DNA of 64,000 bases from DASYQD01 sp963837455. Its GTDB lineage: Bacteria; Acidobacteriota; Thermoanaerobaculia; Multivoradales; JAIOJS01. Below, piece after piece: positions 27,639-35,991 of the stretch. The notes under the pieces are model-generated. The model was not told where the DNA came from and made no database searches. It saw only the letters and a program-made list of their open reading frames with translations. The stretch covers positions 1,426,001 to 1,490,000 of the forward strand of contig CAWINM010000001.1 in the NCBI GenBank assembly GCA_963837455.1, in the 5' to 3' direction. Position numbers and translations under genes: made by a program. How positions within the stretch are numbered: position 1 is the stretch's first letter; each line of letters starts with the position of its first letter.

Positions 27639-27944
27639 ATGCCCGGCAAGCGGCTCCACGTGCGCTGCCCCGACTGCTCGACCGAGCTGGTGGTGGACGC
27701 CGAGACCGGCAAGGTGCTGTCGCACCGCTCGCCGAAGCGGGCCCCCGCCGGCGGCAAGGACTTCGACAGTCTCATGCGCGGCCTCGACGAGAGCAAGGCG
27801 CGCGCCGAGGCCCTCTTCGAGCAAGAGCGGGCGGCGATGAAGGACCGCCAGCGGCTGCTCGACGAGAAGTTCGAAGCGGCCCTCCGCCGTGTCGAGGAGG
27901 AGCCCGACGACACGCCGCCGCCGCGCCCGTTCGACCTCGACTAG
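27639..27944 (+). CDS. small zinc-finger-like conserved protein
   Basis: The 101-residue protein begins with a rubredoxin-like knuckle (VRCPDCSTELVVDAETGKVLSH, CPDC), though only one CxxC pair is present. A charged helical middle (FDSLMRGLDESKARAEALFEQE, then AAMKDRQRLLDEKFEAALRR) leads to an acidic, proline-rich end PRPFDLD. I associate this composition with a small protein recurring in Acidobacteriota; the function is unknown. It is 29 nt upstream of the polysaccharide-exporter permease and may be co-transcribed with it. Confidence 0.7.
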   Translation: MPGKRLHVRCPDCSTELVVDAETGKVLSHRSPKRAPAGGKDFDSLMRGLDESKARAEALFEQERAAMKDRQRLLDEKFEAALRRVEEEPDDTPPPRPFDLD

Positions 27945-27973
27945 ATGCACTTCGCGATCCGCCGGTCCGCCTG

Positions 27974-28761
27974 ATGCTGGGCAGGCTCCTCCGCTTCCGC
28001 GGGCTCCTGCTCACCCTTACCGCCCGCGAGCTCAAGGCCCGCTACCGCGGCTCGCTGCTCGGCTTCCTCTGGTCGCTGGTCAACCCGCTGCTGCTGCTCG
28101 CCGTCTACTCCTTCGTCTTCGGCGTCGTCTTCAGCCGCGCCGGCGGTGCCGAGCCCTACGCCGTGTTCCTGATCACCGGCCTGTTCCCCTGGATCTGGGT
28201 CTCGGGTGCGCTGCTCGAAGGGACGATGTCGCTGATCGCCAACGCCGGCCTGCTGCGCAAGGCGGTGTTCCCGGCCGAGGTGCTGCCGGTGGTGGCGGTG
28301 CTCGCCAACCTCGTCCACTTCCTGCTCGCCCTGCCGATCGTCGCCGCCCTCGCCGTGGCGCGCTTCGGCCTCGGGCACCCGGTGGGTGGGTGGGGCCCTG
28401 CTGCTGCCCCTGGCGATCGCCGTCCAGCTCCCCATGATCGCCGGCCTCGCTCTCGGGCTCGCGGCGCTCAACGTCCACTTCAAGGACGTCCGCGACCTGC
28501 TGGCCAACCTGCTCACCCTGCCTTCTTCGTCGCCCCGATCATCTACCCGCTCACCGCGGTGGCCCGCGTCCGCCCGCTGGTCTGGCTGATCGCGCCAACC
28601 CGTTGACGCCCGTTCGTCCTCGCCTACCAGGAGCTGCTCTTCGCCGGCCACCTTCCCCGGGTATGCTCTGGCTGCGGGCAGCGGGGCTGGCGGTGGTCGC
28701 CTGGGCGGTCGGCGCCTGGCTCTTCGGCCGGCTGCGCGACACCCTGGTGGAGGCGGTCTGA
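27974..28761 (+). CDS. Wzm-type polysaccharide ABC exporter permease, frame-disrupted
   Basis: The first 135 residues are intact and typical of ABC-2 type O-antigen/teichoic acid exporters: LTARELKARYRGSLLGFLWSLVNPLL, then FLITGLFPWIWVSGALLEG and NAGLLRKAVFPAEVLPVV. After about 28390 the rest is found only by switching frames: LAIAVQLPMIAGLALGLAALN, FFVAPIIYPLTAVARVRPLVW, NPLTPFVLAYQELLFAGHLP, and a last helix ending LRDTLVEAV before TGA 28761. At least four 1-base indels are involved (near 28390, 28522, 28594, 28609). With these corrected the protein has about 262 residues, normal for Wzm, so I favour sequence error over a pseudogene. Confidence 0.8.
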
Positions 28762-28765
28762 CGCC

Positions 28766-30093
28766 ATGCCGTCGTCGCCGGCGCCGCGAGCCCACCGATG
28801 ACCGCGCCATCGAGGCGGGATCGGCAAGGCTTCCGCCGGGTGGCGCCGGGCGTCCAGCTGCGCACGCTGAAGAGCGCGCTGGTCGAGCGCAGCCTGGTGC
28901 GCGGGCTGGCGCCCGAGGAGGCGATCGTCGCCCTCGACGACGTCTCCTTCGCGGTCGGTACGGGGAGGCCTTCGGCGTCATCGGCGGCAACGGCTCGGGC
29001 AAGTCGACGCTGCTCAAGATCGTCGCCGGCATCCTCCAGCCGACCGGCGGCAGCAGTGGAGGTCGACGGCCGGGTGGCGGCGCTGATCGAGCTGGGGGCC
29101 GGCTTCCACCCGGAGATCTCCGGGCGCGAGAACGTCTACATCAACGGCGCCGTGCTCGGCCTCTCGCGCCGCGAGATCGACCGCCGCTTCGACTCCATCG
29201 TCGAGTTCTCGGGGCTGGCCGACTTCATCGACGAGCCGGTCAAGACACTACTCCTCGGGCATGTACGTCCGCCTCGGCTTCGCCGTGGCGGTCCACACCG
29301 ACCCCGACGTGCTGCTGGTCGACGAGGTGCTGGCGGTGGGCGACGAGGCCTTCGCCCACCGCTGCCTGCGGCGCATCGAGGAGTTCCTCGCCGCCGGCGA
29401 GACGCTGCTCTTCGTCAGCCACTCGCTCGACACCGTCGAGGGCGTCGTGCGACCGCGTGCTCTGGCTCGACGGCGGCCGCGCCCGGCTGCTCGGCGAGCC
29501 GCGGCGGGTGGCCGACGCCTACCGCCAGGCGGTGGCGGAGGAGGAGGGGCGCGCGCCATCGCGACGAGAAGGAGCAGCGGACGAGGCGCCGCCGCGGCGG
29601 CGAGGGGGCGGCCGCGAGGCGCCGCTGGGGGTCGCGGGAGGCCGAGATCGACGGCGGTGCGCCTGCTCGCCGGCCCCGGCGGCGGCGAGGAGCGCTACCG
29701 GATCGAGAGCGGCGAGCCGGTGGCGGTCGAGCTGACGGTGCGTCGCCGCCCGGGCCCCGCTCGAGGACTTCGTCTTCGGCGTCGCCGTCGCCACCCCGCG
29801 CGGCGTCGAGGTGCTGGGGGACCAACACCGAGCTCGAGGGGTTCCGCGCCGGCCTGCTCGCCGGCGAGGCACGGGTGCGCGTGGTGTGCCCGGCGCTGCG
29901 GCTGGCCGCCGGCGAGTACCGTCCTCGACGTCGCCGTCCACGCCCGCGACGGCGCACCCTACGACTACCGCAAAGCGCCGTCTCGCTTCACCGTCACCGC
30001 GCCGAGCGCCGGCTGTCGGCGTCTACCGCCGCGAGCACCGCTGGAGCTTCTCCGGTGGGGTGCGAATGGGAGGCGAGCGGCGACGAGGGGTGA
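28766..30093 (+). CDS. Wzt-type polysaccharide ABC exporter ATPase, frame-disrupted
   Basis: Pieces in all three frames assemble to a Wzt-like ATPase: GVQLRTLKSALVERSLVRG and IVALDDVSF, Walker A GGNGSGKSTLLKI at about 28990, then GRVAALIELGAGFHPEISGR and ENVYINGAVLGLSRREID. The signature-like SSGMYVRLGFAVAVHTDPD and Walker B VLLVDEVLAVGD follow. A C-terminal glycan-binding domain of about 170 residues (ESGEPVAVELTVR, EDFVFGVAVATPRG, DGAPYDYRKA) ends at 30093. Ten or more single-base indels break the frame (for example near 28963, 29055, 29249, 29447, 29652, 29818 and 29919). With Wzm it would export an undecaprenyl-linked glycan; no glycosyltransferase cluster is adjacent. Confidence 0.8.
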
Positions 30094-30145
30094 GGCGCGC
30101 CAAAAAGCTGGCGGTACGATGGCGCCTCGCACCCGAGGAGAAGCC

Positions 30146-30433
30146 ATGGCCGAGCCGCGAAGAGCCCGCCAAGGCGGTCAACATCAAGATCGAAGACGAG
30201 GAGCTCAAGGGGCGCTACTCCAACCTCCTGCGCATCACCCACACGCGCGAGGAGTTCATCCTCGACTTCATCAACCTCGTGCCGCCGCAGGGCATGGTCA
30301 CCTCCCGCATCGTCACCAGCCCCGGCCACATGAAGCGGATCATCGGCGCGCTCGCCGCCAACCTGCGCGCTACGAGGAGAGCTACGGCGCCATCGAGGAG
30401 GCGCAGGAGCCGGCGGCCGGCTCTGTGCATTGA
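30146..30433 (+). CDS. DUF3467 domain protein (frame-disrupted)
   Basis: The frame restored from ATG 30146 reads NIKIEDEELKGRYSNLLRI, then THTREEFILDFINLVPPQ and RIVTSPGHMKRIIGALAANL, and closes with YEESYGAIEEAQEP before TGA 30433. This is the standard DUF3467 pattern, a family of about 95 residues with unknown function. GAGGAGA precedes the start. Two indels, near 30157 and 30371, cancel each other, so the length of 95 residues is preserved. It follows the Wzt end by 52 nt. Confidence 0.75.
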   Translation: MAEPRRARQGGQHQDRRRGAQGALLQPPAHHPHARGVHPRLHQPRAAAGHGHLPHRHQPRPHEADHRRARRQPARYEESYGAIEEAQEPAAGSVH

Positions 30434-30494
30434 CGACGGGCGCGCCCGCGGGGGCCGCTCGGATGCGCTTCGGACCAATCCCTGCGGACCTGCC

Positions 30495-31124
30495 ATGGAA
30501 CGCGCTGCGGCGCTCCTCGTGTTGGCGCTCGCCGTCTGCGGCTGCGGCGCCCCGCCGTCCCCCGCCGCCGAGACGGCGCGGGCCTGGGGGGAGGGTCCGG
30601 CTCACTGGCTGCTGCTCCCCGAGGAGCAGGCCGGTCTCGCCGCGGTCCACAGCAGCGGTGAGTTCGCCACCTTCCTCGCCGGCTTCTGGTCCTGCCGCAA
30701 CGCCGGGCCGCCGGGAGGGGACAACACCTTCGGCCGCCTGTTCGCCGAGCGCGTGGCTGCTGCCGATCGGCTCTACGAGGAACCCGGGGTGCGCGGCAGC
30801 CTCACTGCCCGCGGCGGCGCGCTGGTACTGCTCGGGCCGCCACGCTTCCTCCGCTACTCCCAACGCAAGGCGCCGAGCCTCGAGGGGACCACCGGCAGCG
30901 GCGCCAGGCCGACGCGGCTGCTGAAGGTGGAGGCCTGGGGCTACTTGCCGAACGACCTGCCAGCCGCCCTCCGCAGCCAGCTCGGGCTCGACGAGACGTC
31001 GCAGCAGGAGCTCACGGTCGACTTCCTCGTCAGTGGGCGCCATACCCGCATGCTCGAGGGGGAAGAGCTGCTCGAGGCGGCGGCGCGGGCGGCGAGCCAC
31101 TGCGCGACGACGGAGGGGAGCTGA
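30495..31124 (+). CDS. GWxTD-like domain lipoprotein
   Basis: The 209-residue protein has a lipoprotein signal (LLVLALAVCGCG, lipobox ending at Cys about residue 16 or 18). The core resembles the GWxTD domain: a LAGFWSCRNAGPPGGDNTF segment where relatives read FW..RDP..(T)..N, RLFAERVAAADRLYEEPG, then GSLTARGGALVLLGPPR in place of GWxTDRG.VYI..GPP. The name-giving Trp-x-Thr-Asp is therefore altered. GWxTD proteins are common in Acidobacteriota and Bacteroidota and their role is unknown. The frame is intact although neighbours on both sides are broken. Confidence 0.65.
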   Translation: MERAAALLVLALAVCGCGAPPSPAAETARAWGEGPAHWLLLPEEQAGLAAVHSSGEFATFLAGFWSCRNAGPPGGDNTFGRLFAERVAAADRLYEEPGVRGSLTARGGALVLLGPPRFLRYSQRKAPSLEGTTGSGARPTRLLKVEAWGYLPNDLPAALRSQLGLDETSQQELTVDFLVSGRHTRMLEGEELLEAAARAASHCATTEGS

Positions 31125-31199
31125 GCCGCCCGCCCGGCGCGCCTGCAGCAACGACCCCACGTCGCGCCGCCACTACAATCCACTGCAGGAGGAGACCCG

Positions 31200-32963
31200 A
31201 TGCGCCCCAGCCCATTGCTCGCCCCGCTCGCCCTCGTCTTGCTCGCCGGCTGTGCCGGCGGCAGTACCGCGCCTGCCTCCGCGCCCGACGCGGCACCGAC
31301 GGCCACCCCCACTCCGGTGCCACCGCCGGAGCCGACGCCTCCACCGCCGCCGCCGCTCGAGGTGGCCGCCGACGTCGAGGCGCGCGTCGCGCAGTTCGTG
31401 CGCACGCCGCTCTCCGCCGACATCGCGGCTCTACCCGCGGGCGAGACGCGCACCCTCGCCGAGCTGATCGCCGCCTCCCGCTGGCTCGACGAGGTCTTCC
31501 TGCGCCAGGTGTGGGCCGGCAACCCCGAGCTGGCGTGAGCGGGTGGACGGCTACGACGGGCCCCAAGCCGCCGCCGCGCGCGACTACTTCGCCATCAACT
31601 TCGGTCCCTGGGACCGGCTCGCAGGAGATGGAGCCGTTCCTCGGCGACCACCCCCACCCCGCGGCGCCGGCTACTACCCCGAGGACCTCACCAGGGAGGA
31701 GTTCGATGCCTACCTCGCCGCCCACCCCGAGCAGAACGATGCCCTCACCTCGACTTGACCGTGGTCCGCCGGCAGCGACGGCGGGCTGGTCGGCGGTCCC
31801 CTACTCGCCGAGGCCTACGCGAGCAGCTGCGCCCGGCCGCCGACCACCTGCGTGCCGGCTGCCGGCGCCACCGCCAACGAAGTCGCTCAAGAGCTTCCTG
31901 GAGCTGCGCGCCGACGCCTTCGCGCTCCGACGACTACTACGCGAGCGACGTCGCCTGGATGGACCTCGACGCCCCGGTCGAGGTGACCATCGGCCCCTAC
32001 GAGACCTACGAGGACGAGCTGTTCGGCTACAAGGCGGCCTTCGAGTCGTTCGTCACCGTGACGCTGCCGGCGGAGTCGGCGGCGCTGGCCGGCTTCAAGA
32101 GCGAGCTGCCCTGGCTCGAGCGCAACCTGCCGATCGCCAACGAGTACAAGAACCTCAACCGCGGCACCGAGAGCCCGATCCGGGTGGTCGACCTGGTGGC
32201 CACCGCCGGCGAGGCCAGCTCCGGGGTGAGACCCTGGCCTACAACCTCCCCAACGACGAGCGGGTGCGCGAGGCCAAGGGCTCGAAGAAGGTGCTGATGC
32301 GCAACGTCATCCGCGCCAAGTACGACCAGATCCTGGTGCCGATCGCCGCAGCGCGTCCTCGCCGCCGATCAGCTCGACCACGTCTCCTTCGACGCCTACT
32401 TCGCCGAGACCCTCCACCACGAGCTGGGCCACGGCCTGGGCCCCGGCAAGATCGTCGTCGACGGCCGCGCGACCGAGGTCCGCCTCGAGCTGCAAGGACC
32501 TCTACTCGACCCTGGAGGAGGCCAAGGCCGACGTCATGGGGGTCTACGACATCCTGGCGCTGGTCGACAAGGGGGTGATGCCGACCGCGCCCTCGCCGAC
32601 TCGCTCGAGCCCGACCTACGTCGCCGGCCTCTTCCGCGCCGCCCGCTTCGGGGTCGGCGAGGCCCACGGCCAGGGGGTGGTGGCGCAGTTCAACTACCTG
32701 CAGGGCAAGGGCGCGCTCGCGGTCGACGCCGACGGCCGCTTCCGCGGCGTGCCGGCGAAGTTCCCGGCCGCCATCCGCGACCTCCTGCACGACATGCTGA
32801 TGCTCCAGGCCAAGGGCGACTACGCCGGCACCGCCCAGTTCCTCGACCACTACGGTGGGCGACGCCGGCGCTCGAGGCGGCGATCGACAAGCTCGGCGAC
32901 GTGCCGGTGGACATCCGACCGCTGTTCCAGCAGGCGGACCAGCTGGCTCCGGAACAACGCTAG
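31200..32963 (+). CDS. lipoprotein with an M49-like (dipeptidyl-peptidase III-type) zinc peptidase domain, frame-disrupted
   Basis: A lipoprotein signal (LLAPLALVLLAGC) is followed by a Pro/Thr-rich linker and the first 110 intact residues. After 31534 the frame shifts repeatedly. Joined pieces include DYFAINFGPWDRL, AGYYPEDLTREEFDAYL, VTIGPYETYEDELFGYKAAF, the zinc motif LHHELGHGLGPG near 32425, and LEEAKADVMGVYDILALVD supplying the third ligand. AARFGVGEAHGQGVVAQFNYL follows, and the end is at TAG 32963. The HELGH plus EEAKAD pair suggests a metallopeptidase related to M49 enzymes. TACAAT (31175-31180) and AGGAGGAG before ATG 31200 form a clear start. Roughly ten indels are needed, so the product cannot be read precisely. 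Confidence 0.7.
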
Positions 32964-33070
32964 GCGCAAGCCCACCTTCGGGCGGCGGGCCCGCCGCCCG
33001 GCCGCGGCGCGGCAGTCTCCCGCTGCCGGCATGCGCCTTGCTGAGCTCGTGCGCCGGAGGTTCGTAGACC

Positions 33071-33295
33071 ATGTCCAGCTATGCGCTCTACGTGATCGGA
33101 TACGTTGTGCTGATCGCCGGCCTCGCCTACGCCGCGCACCTCCTGGGTGTGCCGCAGGTGTGGATCGGCGTCGGCGCCGTCGTCCTCTTCGGCATCGGCA
33201 TCATCACCGGCGTCTCGCGCGCCCGTCGTCCCGACACCCCTGCCAGCTCCGCGCCGCTCGACCGCGAACGCATCGTCGAACGGGTGGAGCGCTGA
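33071..33295 (+). CDS. small two-helix membrane protein
   Basis: The 74-residue protein consists of two hydrophobic helices at about residues 4-24 and 29-46 (YVVLIAGLAYAAHLLGV, WIGVGAVVLFGIGIITGV). A basic-acidic tail ends DRERIVERVER. CGGAGG precedes ATG 33071. The frame is intact within a region of broken genes and converges on hutI. No family is recognised. Confidence 0.65.
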   Translation: MSSYALYVIGYVVLIAGLAYAAHLLGVPQVWIGVGAVVLFGIGIITGVSRARRPDTPASSAPLDRERIVERVER

Positions 33296-33326
33296 GGCCG
33301 CGTCGGGCTCGCCGTGGGGCCGCTCG

Positions 33327-34636
33327 CTAGGCGGGCAGCGGCGCACTCGCGCGGTGGGCGACCCGCCCGCCCTTGACCACCGCCGCCACCGGGTTGACGC
33401 CGTAGTGGTAGGCGAGGTGGAGGAGGTTGGGGGCGTCGAGCAGGACGAGGTCGGCGCGCTTGCCCGCCTCGATCGAGCCGATCTCGTCGCCGAGCCCGAG
33501 GCAGCAGGCGGCGTTGAGGGTGGCGGCGGTGAGCGCCTCCTCGATCGACAGCCGAGCTCGAAGACCGCGAGCACCAGGACCGTCGGCATCGACTCGGTGT
33601 TCGAGGAGCCCGGGTTGCAGTCGGTGGCCAGCGCCACCGGCACGCCGTCCTCGATGAGCAGCGCGCGCCGGGGCGTAGCGGTTCTTCATCAGGAAGAAGC
33701 TGGTGCCGGGGAGCAGCACGGCGGTGACGCCGGCGGCGGCCAGCGCGTCGATCCCCTCGGGGGTGACGGCGATCAGGTGGTCGGCGGACAGCGCGCCCAG
33801 CTCGGCGGCCAGCGCCGCGCCGCCCGAGTCGACGAACTCGTCGGCGTGCAGGCGCGGGGGCGAGGCCGTGAGCGGCCGCCCGCCGCGAGCACCCGCCGCG
33901 ACTCCGCGGCGGTGAACACGCCCTGCTCGCAGAAGACGTCGCAGAAGCGGGCCAGGCCCGCCTCGGCCGCCGCCGGCACGATCTCCTCGCAGACCAGGTC
34001 GAGGTAGCGGTCGCGGCTCCCGGCGCGGTACTCGGGCGGCACCTCGTGGGCGGCGAGCAGCGTGGGCACCAGGTCGACCGGGTGGCTGGCGGCGGCGCCG
34101 GCGATGGCGCGGAGCTGCTTCAGCTCGTCGTCGAGGTTGAGGCCGTAGCCGCTCTTCGCCTCGGCGGTGGTGGTGCCGCAGGCGAGCATGCGGTCGAGCC
34201 GGCCGGCGCACCAGCGCGGCGAGCTCCTCCTCGCCGGCCTGGCGCGTCGCCGCGCACGGTCGACAGGATGCCGCCGCCGGCGGCGGCGATCTCCTGGTAG
34301 CTCGTGCCGGCGAGCCGCTGGGCGAACTCGTCCTCGCGGCTGCCGGCCCACGGCAGGTGGGTGTGCGGATCGACGAAGCCGGGGACCAGGGTGCCGCCCC
34401 CGCCGTCGAGCCGGGCGGACGCCGGCGAGCTCGCCGAAGCGGTCGGCGGCGCTCCTCGGCGCTGCCGACGAAGGCGATGCGTCCGTCGCGGCAGAGCACC
34501 TCGGCCTTCGGCAGGCGCGCCACCGCCCCTGTCGCGCTCCGCGCGGCGGCGCCGTCTGCCGCGCGGCGTCGCCACCTCGGCGAGGCTCGATCAGCAGGTC
34601 TCCGCGGCCCGTCGCCGGCGACTCCGCGCCGCTCAA
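33327..34636 (-). CDS. hutI: imidazolonepropionase, frame-disrupted
   Basis: HutI hydrolyses 4-imidazolone-5-propanoate to N-formimino-glutamate in histidine breakdown. Pieces across frames give the whole enzyme: LVPGFVDPHTHLPWAGSREDEFAQRL with the metal-binding HTH, YQEIAAAGGGILSTVRATR, GTTTAEAKSGYGLNLDDELK, VPTLLAAHEVPPEY, LHADEFVDSGGAALAAELGA, ATDCNPGSSNTESMP and the closing GDEIGSIEAGKRADLVLLDA. About six single-base indels interrupt it (around 33556, 33670, 33874, 34210, 34246 and 34423). TTG 34636 overlaps the stop of the nucleotidyltransferase gene as TTGA. No other hut gene is in the window. The corrected length (about 430 residues) is normal. Confidence 0.85.
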
Positions 34637-35347
34637 CCCCCGGCCCCCACGTGGGCCGCGCCCAGGGTCGCGTACGCTGGCGTCGGCCCAGGCCTCGACA
34701 CGTCTTCCAGCTCGAGCGCGCGCCGCAGCGTCGGCATCGGCTCGCCGGCAACCTGCGAGCGATCGGCGAGCCCCTTCAGCGCCTGCAGCGGGAAGTCTCC
34801 CACGTGGCCAAACTTGTCGCCGGCGCGGGCCAGGATCTCGGCGAGCGGGAGTACCTCGCACAAGCAGGTAGAGGTCGACGAAGTCGCGGCGGCTGCCGCG
34901 GCTGATGATGGCGCCGAGCTTCATCAGCCCGAGGTCGACGGCCGAGGCGACCTCCACGCCGCGGTGCTCCAGCGGCGGTGCGGCGAGCGGGTAGGGATAG
35001 TAGTAGAGCCGCACCGCCGGTCGGTCGCCCTCCTCAGCCTCGTCGACGGGGGCCCGCAGGGCGAGGAAGCCGTCGCGCGCGGTCTCCACCTGCGTCCCCG
35101 GCACGGCGGCCAGCACCGCCTGCAGGAGGTCGCGGCGCTCGGGGGGCGTCAGCCGGTTCGCCATCGCCAGCAAGTCGAGGTCCCGCACCCGCCGGTGGCC
35201 GAGGTAGAGCGCCAGCGCCGCCGAGCCGGCGAGATAGAGCTCGGCGCCGGCGAGCGGCGCCGCCAGGTGCGCCAGCAGCCGATCGCTCTGCGGCGCGAGC
35301 GCGTCGGGGTGGGCGAGCGCGTCGGGGTGGGCGAGCGACAGCGACAT
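34633..35347 (-). CDS. AbiEii/AbiGii-like nucleotidyltransferase, frame-disrupted near its C-terminus
   Basis: Residues 1-165 are intact. They show the nucleotidyltransferase core of the AbiEii (DUF1814) family: AELYLAGSAALALYLGHRRVRDLDLLA, with GS and the DxD-like DLDL, then VRLYYYPYPLAAPP and LMKLGAIISRGSRRDFVDLYLL. A shift near 34860 leads to VLPLAEILARAGDKFGHVGDF and a LPTLRRALE-like end, stopping at 34633 as TTGA with hutI. AbiEii proteins are toxins of type IV toxin-antitoxin pairs, or remain as housekeeping-like orphans. The gene upstream on the same strand (35446-35715) looks like its partner. The N-terminus contains an 18-bp tandem repeat. Confidence 0.7.
35297..35332 (-). repeat. 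18-bp tandem duplication in the N-terminus of the AbiEii-like gene
   Basis: Two identical 18-bp units (35297-35314, 35315-35332) encode the peptide repeat LAHPDA LAHPDA. The unit is a whole number of codons, so the frame is kept. Confidence 0.85.
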
Positions 35348-35445
35348 GGGAGGACGATATCGCGCCGGCCGGCGTCACCTCCGCGCCCGCCGCCGGTGGT
35401 AGCTGCGCCGCAGCCTCATCCTGCGCCCGCCGCCGGGCTCGCCGC

Positions 35446-35715
35446 TCAGCTCGGCGGCCAGAGCTCGCGCGCCAGCGGATGCGGCGGCGCACTTTCCGCT
35501 GCCAGCACGCGCTCCCAGAAGGCACGGCTGCGACGCGACAGCAGCCGGCCACCGCGGGTGGCGAGCAGGTCGACGAGCGCCTCGCGGCCGACGGTGGCGA
35601 GCAGCCAGCGCAGCTCCTCGCCGTCGCCTTCCTCCATGAGGCGCGCGGCCAGGAAGGCGTGGTGCGCCGGCGCCACCAGCGTCGCCTCCGAGTAGCCGGC
35701 GAAGCGCTCGCGCAT
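35446..35715 (-). CDS. small DUF6922-like protein, putative partner of the AbiEii-like protein
   Basis: The 89-residue frame runs from an ATG formed at the IS21 junction to TGA 35446. Its sequence has the rhythm of DUF6922-type proteins: HHAFLAARLMEEGDGEELRWLL, ATVGREALVDLLATRG, then RLLSRRSRAFWERVLAAE. Those small proteins commonly precede AbiEii-type nucleotidyltransferases and are thought to be antitoxins or adaptors; that role is inferred here. Before insertion the codon at the same place was GTG, and the frame ran further upstream as far as a TTG overlapping the divIVA stop. It lies 98 nt upstream of the nucleotidyltransferase gene. Confidence 0.55.
   Translation of the reverse strand: MRERFAGYSEATLVAPAHHAFLAARLMEEGDGEELRWLLATVGREALVDLLATRGGRLLSRRSRAFWERVLAAESAPPHPLARELWPPS
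35707..35714. repeat. target-site duplication, left copy (CTCGCGCA)
   Basis: It is identical to 38702-38709 and directly abuts the left terminus of the IS21 element. It is the 8-bp staggered-cut duplication made on insertion. Confidence 0.92.
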
Positions 35716-35884
35716 GCGGATTCCGGCCCAAGGCGACCACCCGTTCCGATCGAAGGCGACCACCCGTTCCGACGGGAAGGCGACCACTGATTCCGGCCTG
35801 AAGGCGACCACTTTGGGGTGGAGGTCCGGAAAGGGTGGTCGCCATCCCGGAAAGGGTGGTCGCCATCGCCGGAATCGGTGGTCG
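35715..35884. repeat. array of direct and inverted IstA-type binding repeats at the IS left end
   Basis: AAGGCGACCAC occurs four times (35730, 35753, 35777, 35801; spacing 23-24 nt). It is followed by inverted copies GGTGGTCGCC at 35834 and 35854 and a shorter one at 35877. Multiple terminal repeats are usual for IS21 and are taken as transposase binding sites; here the forward and inverted sets could also pair into a large hairpin. Confidence 0.85.
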
Positions 35885-35991
35885 TGATCCCGGAATGGCG
35901 GCCTCGATTCGCCGTAAGGCGAAGCGAGTGAATGGGTTGGGTGTGGGCTCCGACTCTGGCATCGTGCCCCCCTTCTACAAGGGGGCCCGAG

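Noticed and set aside
28380..34870. Programmed frameshifting as an explanation for the broken genes
   Set aside because: The shifts are many per gene, of both signs, lack slippery-site plus pseudoknot patterns and affect unrelated genes on both strands.
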